From Smittia aterrima (lineage: Eukaryota > Arthropoda > Insecta > Diptera > Chironomidae), in NCBI GenBank assembly GCA_033063855.1, contig CP093830.1, positions 7,564,854 through 7,628,853 on the forward strand: 64,000 nucleotides of DNA. Direction: 5' to 3'. Made by a program: the position numbers and the translations under genes. This document shows, piece after piece, positions 21,031 through 31,600 of the stretch (its first letter is position 1; each line of letters starts with the position of its first letter). The notes beneath the pieces were generated by a model, which was not told where the DNA came from, did no database searches, and saw only the letters and a list, made by a program, of their open reading frames with translations.

Positions 21031-22752
21031 TTAATGTTCACAAAGTTTTAACTTGAAGTCTGAAGCTGCGAAAATTCTAAAACATCGCCGAAAGCAATCT
21101 TGAACGAAGCTGATCTGGAAATTTGGATATTTACGATCCATTCTTTTCAAATAGTCGCAGTATGACTTGTAGTTCTTTTTTGCGAGATCGAAATTTAACT
21201 CACAAAGCTTTTTATGGTCTGAGTGCTGATGAAAGCTAAGAGCTTGGTGTTTTAATTCTATGCGGAGAGGATAGTTTCCTTCACAAGCTTCGCACGAGCA
21301 TTTAAACTTATATTGATCCATTAGTTCAAATTGTCGTTGCTGCAGTGTTTTGTAGCGGTGATTGTAACCATAATCGTCAAAAAGTTGTCCACCAGCAGAA
21401 ATTGGTCGTTGGATGATGATATAATTCTTGCAATCAGAAGGTATACGATAAACATTTGGTGCGCATGAATGGTTGAAGAAAGAGCAGAAAGAGAAGCTTC
21501 CGAGTCCGTATTGTGGATTTGATTCTACCTCAGATTTATTTTCAACGCCGAAGTAAAGTCCATGGACGTAGCATTCAGCAATTTGATAGTGTTTGAAGAT
21601 AAATGAATAAAAGAAGTCTTCATCACTTTTTGTGACCAGAATCTCTCGAAATTGTGAATGCTTCAAAAACAAATCGCATACGATTGCAACGGCTGCTGCT
21701 CGATGGAACATTTCATCTTTATCTCTTTTACTCTCATTTGTTGATAGAGCATCAATCGCTTTGAGGACGGTTTTAGCTTCGACAGGAAATTCGTAGTCGA
21801 AAACAGTCATCGACGAATCTCGGTTTTCGTTAATCAAAGCTTTGAGGTCTTCTAACTTTCCATCGCAAACATAAAGTGCTTCGAAGAAAGTCCTCAAGAC
21901 CATATGCAAACCTTCTGTACACGTTGCATCAAGTTTATCGATGATCGAACATTCGAACTTGTGAAACTTTTCATTTCCAACTTTTTCACACTCTTCAGAG
22001 CAAAACATCGTCGAAGTACAGTCGCTGCATGGAGAGAGATCCAAGAAATTGTCGTTCAAGCAAGTTGCGCAATACTTGAATCGATGAGAAGGATAAAGAA
22101 ATTTAACGAATGGCTCTTCACAGCAAACGACGTCTCCAGGTTGCAAAGCAGTTTTCGTGATTATATGTCGACCAAATTCTTCGTTAGTTTTCAACTCGAG
22201 GCAATCAGCAACGAACGGAAGTTTCTTGTTTGCCGGATACGATAATTTCAGATATTCTGCGCCAATCGGAACATTTGAAGGTCTCAATTCGCTTTTATTG
22301 TTGATCATCGTTAAGCAAGTTTCTTCTCGTTTCTTCAATTTATCGAGATTGGGATAATGATTCAATTTTGCCAACTCGATATTCTTCAAACTTTTCTCAT
22401 AAAGTTTCAGTTCACAGTAGACAGCAGAACGATTAGCATAGGCCAGAGCGATATTTTTGGATCCTGGTTCCGCAAAACACAAACTTTCATTGTAAGATGC
22501 TAGAGCGTCGAGAAATTGCTTCTTCTTATAGAATTGATTGCCTTTCGCGCGACAAAACTCGGCGATCGCATTTTTCTTCTCAAATTTCTGCACTTCTTCT
22601 TCAACTACATCAATTTCTTCTATAAGTTTCAACAAAAATCTGACGCGATCCGAATTTTCAGTCAACTGACCGAATTCCTTTGATACTGCTGCCATCCTAC
22701 CAGAATTGATCAATTCGTGTTTAATATAATTAGAACAATGATTCAAAGACAT
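21031..22752 (-). CDS. Smyd4: SMYD4-like TPR-MYND-SET protein, array copy D (intronless)
   Basis: Single uninterrupted frame of 573 residues. The position of the 53-bp intron in the other copies is seamlessly joined here (CFAEPGSKNIALAYANRSAVY). The TPR part, MYND ligands (CATC...CSDC...FCSEEC...H...C), SET motif NHSCAPN, DDYGYNHR and CSCEACEGNYPL are all present. The N-terminal 60 residues differ most from the sister copies (VVEEEVQKFEKKNAIAEFCRAKGNQFYKKKQ). Copy D sits in the array in the same orientation, so it is an in-place intron loss rather than a dispersed retrocopy. It is probably functional. Confidence 0.9.
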   Translation of the reverse strand: MSLNHCSNYIKHELINSGRMAAVSKEFGQLTENSDRVRFLLKLIEEIDVVEEEVQKFEKKNAIAEFCRAKGNQFYKKKQFLDALASYNESLCFAEPGSKNIALAYANRSAVYCELKLYEKSLKNIELAKLNHYPNLDKLKKREETCLTMINNKSELRPSNVPIGAEYLKLSYPANKKLPFVADCLELKTNEEFGRHIITKTALQPGDVVCCEEPFVKFLYPSHRFKYCATCLNDNFLDLSPCSDCTSTMFCSEECEKVGNEKFHKFECSIIDKLDATCTEGLHMVLRTFFEALYVCDGKLEDLKALINENRDSSMTVFDYEFPVEAKTVLKAIDALSTNESKRDKDEMFHRAAAVAIVCDLFLKHSQFREILVTKSDEDFFYSFIFKHYQIAECYVHGLYFGVENKSEVESNPQYGLGSFSFCSFFNHSCAPNVYRIPSDCKNYIIIQRPISAGGQLFDDYGYNHRYKTLQQRQFELMDQYKFKCSCEACEGNYPLRIELKHQALSFHQHSDHKKLCELNFDLAKKNYKSYCDYLKRMDRKYPNFQISFVQDCFRRCFRIFAASDFKLKLCEH

Positions 22753-23003
22753 TTTGTTTAGGTTTTATTCTGGTTTCACTTGAATTTCACTGAATTTTCT
22801 TAAAATTTCTTCTTTTCAAAGATAGATAACAAAATTACTCGAAAAACCTCAAGAGAGCGCTTTTGAATTATAGCGATAAGGTCAAGAATTTGCGTATTTT
22901 TAAAGATTATTTCAATCATTCGAATGCTATTTTCATTTTAGAAAAATTCAGCCGAGGAAGCTTCAAATGAAGAACCCACAATAAAATCATCAAATTATCT
23001 AAC

Positions 23004-23362
23004 ATGGATCCACTGGATTATTTCTCTCGATACCTTGGCATTTCTGAGATAATCCTTAGTCATTTAACTGTCAAGAATTTGATAAAGTTTTCCAAAGTCA
23101 GCCCAAACTGGCATAACTGCATCGAAAGATCTCATGGAAATTGTTTTTATTTTAAACATGAGCTGCAAACGGAACATTGTGATTTACTTAAGAATAGCTC
23201 AAGAAAATATCAAACCATTGAAGTTCAATTTCCATTTAGGAGCTTGAATTCTTTCTGAGTAATGCTCGCGACTGGAAAAGTGTTTTAATCAACGATATAT
23301 GTTTAAAAAAAATGATTTATGGACCTTTTTCTCGTCAATCGAGTCATCAGTTGAACAAGAAA
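23004..23362 (+). pseudogene. F-box protein fragment, frameshifted
   Basis: An 84-codon frame starts MDPLDYFSRYLGISEIILSHLTVKNLIKFSKVS, which fits an F-box helix bundle (SCF ubiquitin-ligase substrate adaptor). The frame closes at 23258, but another frame continues directly with ARDWKSVLINDICLKK, typical of the segment after the F-box in insect F-box/LRR proteins. A one-base-scale frameshift near 23250 is the simplest reading. No LRR region follows; the sequence runs straight into the 3' end of SMYD4 copy E on the opposite strand. I read it as the stump of a gene cut off by the array. Confidence 0.55.
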
Positions 23363-25158
23363 TTAATATTCACAAAGTTTCAACTTGAATTCTGAAGTCT
23401 CGAAAACTCTTAAGCATCGCAAAAAACAATCTTGAACGTAGCTGATCTCAGAACTTGGATATTTACGATTCATTTTTTTCAAATAGTCGCAGTATGCCTT
23501 GAAGTTCTCTCTAGCAAAATTAAAGTTTAGAAGCTTGTGAGGGAGCTTCAAAATGTCGTACGAGATAAACTGATGAAAGCGAAAATCTTTCTTTTTCAGC
23601 TCCAGATTGAGAGGATAATTTCCTTCACAAGCTTCGCACGAACATTTAAATTTATATTGTTTCCATAATGTTGTCTGACGTTGCTGCAGTGTTTCGGAGC
23701 GGTAAATGTAACCATAATTGTCAAAGAGCTGTCCACCAGCCGGAATTGGCCGAATGATGACCAAAAATATCTTGAAATCAAAAGTTTCATGAATAATATT
23801 TGGAGCACATGAATGATTGAAGAGAGAGCAGAATGGGAAGCTTCCGGTTCCGTATTGTGGATTTGATTCTACCTCAGATTTATTCAGAAGGCCGTTGTAA
23901 ATTCCATGGTAGTTGCAATCAGAAATTTGATCGTGTTTGAAGATAAATGAATAAAAAAAATCTTTATCACTTTTTGTGGCGAGAGTTTCTTGAAGTATTG
24001 TTTGCTTTACACACAAATCACATACGCTCGCTACGACTCCTGAAAGTTGGAACAATTCGCTTGGGTTGAGTCTTTCTTCAACTGTTGATAAAGCATCAAT
24101 CGCTTTGAGGACTGTTTTAGCTTCGACCGGAAATTCGTAGTCGAGAATTGTCATCGAAGAATCTCGGTTTTCGTCAATCAAAGCTTTGAGATCTTCTAAC
24201 TTTCCATCGCAAACATAAAGTGCTTCGAAGAAAGTTCTCAAGGCCATACGCAAACCTTCTGTACACATGGCAAGTTTATCGATGATCGGACATTCGAACT
24301 TGTGAAACTTCTTTTGTCCAACTTTTTCACACTCTTCAGAGCAAAACATTGTCGAAGTACAGTCATTGCAGGGAAAGAGGTCCAAAAAATTGTCGTTTAA
24401 GCAAGTTGCGCAATACTTAAATCGATGAGAAGGATTCAGAAATTTGGTGAATGGTTCTTCACAGCAAACGACGTCTCCAGGTTGCAAAGCAATTTTCGTG
24501 ATTATGTGTCGGCCAAATTCTTTGTTTGTTTTCAACTCGAGACAATCGGCAACGAAGGGAAGTTTTTTGTTTGCTGGATACGATAATTTTAGATAATCTG
24601 CGCCGATCGGTTCATTCGAAAGACTCAACTTGCTGCTTTTATTGTTGATCATCTCTAAGCACATTTCTTCTCGCTTCTTCAATTTATCCGGATTGGGATA
24701 TTGATTTAACTTCGCCAACTCGATGTTCTTCAAACATTTCTCATACAGTTTCATTTCACTGTAGACAGCAGAACGATTTGCGTAGGCCAGAGCAATGTTT
24801 TTGGACCCTAAAATAAAAGTTTAATCTCACAAATCTCCTCTGAAAGAAAAGCAATCTTACCAGGCTCAACGAAACACAAACTTTCATTGTAAGATGAAAG
24901 TGCATCGAGAAACTGACTTTTCTTATAGAATTGATTGCCTTTTGTGCGACTTGATTCAGCAATCGCATTGTTCTTCTCCAATCTCAGCTTTCCTTCGACT
25001 TTGATGTCAAATTCTTTAAAAAGTTTCAAGAAAAATCTGACGCGTTCCGAATTCTCATCTAAGTGGTTGAATTCATTTAAAGCAGCTTCAATTTTATCAG
25101 ACTCGATTAATAAGTTTTCTAATTTTTTAAAATAATCAAAAACGTGTTTCGAAGACAT
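23363..25158 (-). CDS. Smyd4: SMYD4-like TPR-MYND-SET protein, array copy E
   Basis: Exons 24861-25158 and 23363-24807 give 580 residues, the most diverged C-terminal half of the array. TPR, MYND (CATC...CNDC...FCSEEC...H...C), SET motif NHSCAPN and post-SET CSCEACEGNYPL are present. The SET end reads FDNYGYIYR instead of FDDYGYNH, so cofactor or substrate handling may differ. Its intron (24808-24860) is the same as that of copy B over all 53 bases although the downstream coding regions differ clearly, which points to gene conversion. Its start lies about 250 bp from the 3' end of Wdr24. Confidence 0.9.
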
Positions 25159-25406
25159 TTTGTTTAGGTTTTAATTTAATTTCACTCGATTTTCGTTAAC
25201 TTTCTTCTCCACAAACATTGATGACTCACGATTTCAAAATTTGAATAAATTATTCAACTGAAATTTGAGAGAATTATATGAAGGCGGCAAGCAATGCTAA
25301 TCAGAAAATCATTGAATAACTAAACTCTGTTAAATTTATTAAAATCTTTTTGGTAAAAAATTGTTTATTCGTCTTGTTCACCTTTGTCTTCATCTTCCCC
25401 CTCGTA

Positions 25407-27970
25407 TCAATCGTATTCACATAGATGATTGCACTTAGGGCATCTCGGATTTGTCTGAAACCATTGCTGTATATGCTCGATATGTCCTCCATGACAACAT
25501 CCAGAGCACCACGCAAAGATTCCTTTGACAACGAGATGACACACGACGCATTTCGATGGATCGGTCGACTTGCAATTCTTGCAAAACCAACCTTTCTGCA
25601 AAGTTCTCCCACACTCGCCGCACGTTGTTTGAATCAATGTCGACTGCTCATTCATTTGACTAACTGAAGGAATCCAACTCATGTTTATTATCTCCGTTGC
25701 TTCATTCCACATCTGGTGACGATGCAGTAGATCGACGTAGGATTGAAGCCAATTTTCTTGAATAAATTTGTCTATTGGAAGATCATCGCGTCGCTCGCCA
25801 AGGCAAATGAGAATTGAAGTTGGAGTTTGTACGTCGCCAATCTCTGACTGAAGAGTAAGACAGTCAGCAAGAACTTGAAAGGGCTTCCAAAAACTGATTT
25901 CAAGAGATTCAGGCACTGTAAGGATGCATGGCGGATCTGGAGGCTGCAAAGAAATAAGTTTAGATAACTTGAAGAAAAGAGAAAGATGTTTAACTTACCG
26001 GCGATGTTTCTATTTCTCGTTCCATTTCACTTCGATTTGATTTGTATTGCGCGTGACTTAAGTCATGGTTGATTATCGATGATGAACAGTTGGGCAATTC
26101 TTTTATAATATTATCATGCGGTCCCGTGTAAAGAAAACCGTTGCGAAGGTTTTGACTATCGATTGTGTTATGATTCATGTTCTCATCAAACACTTCAACT
26201 TCTAGATCAGGTATCGAAACCTTAGGAACAGTGATTATTGCAGTTTGATCGCTTTGGTCAAGCAAGTCGTCGTTTGTTGATCCACCAAAAATGCTTTGAG
26301 CTGGATGATCGACAGATCCGTCAGGATGAATGTTGTTACTGCTCGCTGCGTGAGATGAAACCATGCCGAGCCCTGCATTTCCAAACGATCCACTTGCTCG
26401 AGTGATTCCACTCAGAGCTGAACTTGACTGGTTCGAGATTTGAGAAGTGAGATAGTTTACGTGTTGAAATCTCTTCGAAGGAGCTGTCTTGTAAATCATT
26501 TTAACTAAGTTCCAAAGCATTGCTACGTTGCTTCTTCCATGTTTCTTCGCTACATTTCCATTATGATCCAACATTGATAGGAAATCTATGTGGGAGTCAG
26601 TCGTGAGTTTGTAATCTGTGGCGCAACCTTGAAAGAACATGAAATCTTTTTTAAGAGTTTTCGTAACAGCATCATCGATTTTCCCTGAATCCATCGCCAC
26701 TTCGTTCGTTTCCATTGTGAAAAAGTGAAGTGAGGACTTAGCAAGATGAAATGAATCTCCATTTACGACTTCCCCCGAATCGACAGTGTCTTGCGAAACC
26801 TTTTTAAGAAAATTTAGTTTAGTTGCTGAGGATGATGCGGAACTAATTGGAGTTGCTGGTGCTGCTTTTGATTTAGTTTTACACACAAATAGAAGATCAC
26901 CGCGATAATTAATTGATCCGCTCTGTGGATTGGCTGACATCGCAGGATGTTGCGCATCTTGAGTGGCGTGTTTGTAAATCGTTGAATCTTTAGAGGTCGA
27001 TAGAAGAACGTCGGGCACTCCTTTGAAGCAAATGTCAGTTGTAACGTTTGTGTGTTCATTGAAACTTGCATAAGGAATGAATGGACGTCGGACATCCCAA
27101 ATGTAAATTGAGTAGTCGACAACTAACGAACAACTTGCAATTTGATATTTTCTTTCCGGTCTCCATCGAACCCTTCCAACAACGGCTATCGTATGAATTG
27201 TGTACTCCAGCGTCGGCTTCGCACTTGACATATTCCAAATCTTAATAAGTTTATCTCTACTTCCTGTCGCTAACCACTGTTGAGTTGGGTGATAGTCGAC
27301 ACAGTAGATTGGCCCTGAATGCGCTGTGAACTGTTGAACAAACTTCTCAGGTTTTCTAAGATCCCAACGAGCGACTGTTCCATTTTCACAAACAGAAGCA
27401 AACTGATTGTTATTGAAGGGATTGAATTTAACATCTCGCACGCTCTCAGTGCTGTTAAATGTTGAAACGCTCGAGTTAGGATCACGAAGATCAAAAAGTC
27501 TTAGTGTCGAATCTTGAGATGCCGAAAGTAGCAAGAATGGATCCGTGTGGTGGAACTCAACGGCATGAGTTGTTCTATCGTGATCATGGTAAACGTTGAG
27601 CTGTTTGTTTCGACCAAATTTGTTGATGTCCCAAATAGAAACTGCGCCATTCGTTGCGGAGGTAGCCAGAATATTTTGATCAATTTGTGACCATGCGATA
27701 GCACTTGAACTGAACGTCAGATTGAGGTTTTTGTTGTTTCCTTGTTGCTGGCGCATGTTGTGAACTTCAGAGAAGCCATCATTATCGATGTTGAAGACTT
27801 TCAGCACTAAAAATGATAAGAAATGTGATTTCGTTGTTCATTCAAAATCAAAACAAACACTTACGAGATCGACCAGCGACCGCTATGCACGAGTTTTCCT
27901 TATTCAAAGCTAATGAGTTTGCGTGGCCATCAAGGCATATTCGCAATGATACGCTTCCGTTATCGTCCAT
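25407..27970 (-). CDS. Wdr24: Wdr24, GATOR2 complex subunit (nutrient sensing to TORC1)
   Basis: Part of GATOR2, which opposes GATOR1 and so promotes TORC1 activity at lysosomes. Exons 27865-27970, 25999-27806 and 25407-25943 give 816 residues. The N-terminal half is a WD40 propeller (repeats such as DQNILATSATNGAVSIWDI, LLSASQDSTLRLFDLR, WLATGSRDKLIKIWN). The C-terminus has the paired zinc fingers characteristic of WDR24: CGECGRTL...CKNC, then CVVCHLVVKGIFAWCSGCCHGGHIEHIQQWF...CPKC. I chose the ATG at 27970 because it precedes the first conserved blade with no upstream in-frame ATG in the exon; further 5' untranslated exons may exist. The middle region is low-complexity. Confidence 0.93.
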
Positions 27971-28669
27971 CACTTGGAACTTCTTAAAAATTAAAATTTA
28001 TTTAAGCTCGTTTTTCAGCAACTTGATTAACAATTTGAAATTTTTTGAGCCGTTAAAAACTTACGTTGCTTGGCGGGAAATTTAAATTGATTAAAATTAC
28101 TTGCCTTTGCTCAGTGACTAACAACAACTTCATCTGATCAGAGACGCAAAACTATAAAGATAATAAAATTCATAAAAGACCAATCTTTTTTTTAAACGAT
28201 TTATTTTGTCCTTTGATTCTGGTAACACAATTAAAATATTCTTTGATTATTGGTAACAGCTCGTTTCTCCAGCAAAAATGCGCATATAAAAGTATTTGAT
28301 AAAATCCATGTCTTGGTCATGTTCAGCAAAATCACGAAAGTTTTATTATCGTCCTGATGATGATCGAAACGATTCATATTTTATTTTTTCTTTGAGCAAA
28401 TTTCTGTCAAGTTAAATTTTATGATTTTCGCTATTATCAAAGGCATTCGCGTTGAAATGGATCATCTGATGAAGGCTTTAATTTTGGGGGTTCTTGAGTT
28501 TTGCTTTGACGCACTTCGTCTCGAGTTTCAATTCCTTATATTTCAATTGACAAATATCGAATCAAATGACGCGAGGACTGATGAGCTCTCATAGAAATTC
28601 TTATAACGATCAATGAACAACTAATTAGTCACAACAACGAGAGATATAACAGAGAGAATGGACGAAAAT
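27971..28669. other. Intergenic region between Wdr24 start and flippase 3' end
   Basis: About 700 bp without a coding gene. The first part (27971-28160) has several splice-like sites and probably holds 5' untranslated exon(s) of Wdr24. The rest is AT-rich and includes the 3' flank of the flippase gene. No RNA gene or repeat is seen. Confidence 0.5.
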
Positions 28670-31600
28670 TCACAGATTAATCGTATCTAAGTCAGATAAC
28701 GGTGCTCTTGGGTTGAGATCATTGTTTGATGCTCCTGGCAAAATTTTGTTGTTTGACTTGATCACGCCATTCGTCGTAGGAGTCTCTGTGCCTCCTTGTC
28801 TTTTCGATCCGAGACCAAGAGGAAAAGCAAAATCTTGCGGAAGCTTCCTCATCATCTTCCCAGAAGTGATGAGTCGACCGAACCCTTCCTGAAAGTTTAA
28901 AAATATTTAATAAAAAGTTGAGGAAACATAATTCAAAACTTTACCTCATGAGCAAAAGCGTATGATGAACGTAATGATCTTCTTGACCTTCTCGCTGAAG
29001 GCGTTCTGAGCATTTCCGGTTTGCCACGTGATTGCTTCGTCTCTCTTTGTTTAATTCGAATCTTATCGGCAAGACTCGGATGACAATCGAAGCTGTAGAA
29101 TCTCCATGCGAGAACAGGAACCATGAGAATCATGACAGTGAGAAGAGTCGTAAGCCAGAATGTTGATCCGGTAATTGCTTTGGCGAGGGCTCCAACATAT
29201 GGTCCACCAATGATATAATTGTAGAAACTGTCGAGAGTGAAAAAGCACAACAGGCTTCCCCAGATCATGATGTGATTGAAAATCGTCCAATAGGATGTGT
29301 CCAATGCGATCTAAAGGAAATTGATTTTAAGAAACTTTTTAAATAAATTAAGAGAATCTCACCTGAGCAGTATTGTCAAGAATGAGAATCGTTGCGACGA
29401 CAGCTCCAAGAAGCATGTGATCACTTAACGTGTGACCTTCTGGTGATACCAAATCACGATATGTTCCTGAAAAAATTTAAATCTCTTAGCTCTGCTCTCA
29501 ATAAAATATTCTGATCTCACCGTAAGGAATAAGAAACAGCACGAGTGAACTGAAAACTCCATGGACAACGCTTTTAACAAATTCTTTTGTATTAAAGAGA
29601 GCGTTTGTTAATCCAGGAGTGTAAAGCTTTGGATATTCCAAGCTATGCTTGTCTGAAACGTCTTGTTCGAAGATTCCAAGTCCAAGAACCGGTAGAGATG
29701 TGTAGAAAAGATTGTAAACCGATATAAACATTGGATCGAAGACGGTCTGTAAAAGTATGAATTAGTTTAAAGCAAAAACTTTTGTTGTCACTTCACTCAC
29801 TTGAGCACTGAATCCACAAAAGAATGCGTACCAGAAATGGCAAAGCGTGAACGCAAAGTTCTTGTAGAAAAAGTCTAAAATTAAATTATTAGCAAAGCTT
29901 TTCAAACAAATTTAAATAAATTCCTTACATCGTAGGAACTTGCACATTCGAAAATAGGACCAACGTCCATGGACGAGGAGAAGTCTCTCGAGATATCTGA
30001 ATTGAGCAATCGAGTAGTCACTTGCGAGAACAGCTTGCATTCCTTCTTGACCGGAGATTCCAACTCCAATGTGAGCTTCTTTAATCATACTGACATCGTT
30101 TGCTCCATCGCCGATCGCTAACGTGACAGCGTTTCGACTTCGCTTCATCAGTGCAACGACGAGTGCTTTTTGAAGTGGAGTGACACGACAACATATAACA
30201 GCTTTACATTGAGCAGCAATTTCTAAGAACTTTTCTTCGAGATCTATCGCTAGACAATGAACAAGTGAGTGACCGTTAACGACGATTGCGAAACCACTTC
30301 CTTCATCACCGTCTGGATCTTTCGTGGGAGATGTCAACTTCGGCATTGATGAGTGAGTTTGTTCGCCGCCCGTTTGATCATTCTCGAAGATCGTGTTAGT
30401 AGTGCTGCAAAGAGATTTGAGAGTTACAAACTTTTGATCCTAAAGTAACAAGAGCAGAGAACTAGCAACAACTTTTAGCGATAATTTAAGATTTGCTTTC
30501 TCTCTCTACCTTGTCGTTGAACCTTTTTAAGTCTTCACCTAAAAGTAACGATCGAAATCGCTGGTGGTGTTTGCATTTTGATATCAACCGATGGTTCCCG
30601 TTTGAAAAATCCGTTTGTGTTCACGCTTTTTACTCCCGGAGGATGAAATGTGTTGACAATCTTTATCGATTCCTTAAACTTTCTCAGCTGCTCTTCAACT
30701 TCAGGCTTTGTAATGCCATCAACGATGAATACGTCGACTAAGTCGTCAGTTAGTAATTGGCACGAGTAACCGATGTTGATCGCAGTTTCCTGTTTATCAC
30801 CTGTCAACACCCAAATTTTAATCCCAGCGGTTTGTAAGTTCGCGATAGTTTCGGGAACTCCATCTTGAAGTTTATCTTCAATCGCTGTCACACCCACAAG
30901 TTTCATATCACTCTCAATCTCTTCATAAATCGCTTCCAATTTATCTTCACGAGCATTTGAAGCAACCGCCGCTTCCTGCTGCTTTCGACGCCATCGATTA
31001 AAAACTGCTTCGTCAATAATCTTTTCCGCAAGCACAAGAGTTCGAAGACCTTCACCAGCGAATTTCTAAAAATAATTTTTTTATGTTGACAAAGATTGAC
31101 AAACGAGTTTCCAATAATTACTCACATTCAAGTGCTCCTGCGTTCTATTTTTAACGTCGTTCTGATTACTTCCCAGTCTATCGTATATCACATTATCAGC
31201 TCCCTTACAGTATAAAATTATTTTATTGTTACGCCTTAAAATGACTGACATCCGCTTTCGCGTATTATTAAAATCGATAATGTTGAGTAGTTCGTACTCC
31301 TGAAAGAAAAGTTCATCATCGTTACTTGCATTTTGTAGCGAAGCTTAATTACCTCTAATTGACCCTTCACTTCTATGCTTATGCTGCTTGGCGTCCTCGA
31401 TTTGAAAACGAAACCAAAGTTCCTTGCCGCTGAGACAAGCGCTGCCTCGTCTGGACTCTGAGCTTGATACTCGAGCTTCCCATCCTTTTGATCAGGCATC
31501 ACCGTATGGCACAAAGCTAATAATCTGAAGAAGTTATGCGAGTTCTCTTCATCTGATCGCACAGCGTTCAGAAGCTCGCGGTCGAACCAACGGAACTCAG

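Noticed and set aside
14993..25000. A recurring 70-residue frame (begins MRSLNQVAQK or MRLLNQVAQK) near the exon 1/intron of SMYD4 copies A, B and E
   Set aside because: It is an out-of-frame reading of exon 1, the 53-bp intron and exon 2. It recurs only because the underlying DNA is duplicated.
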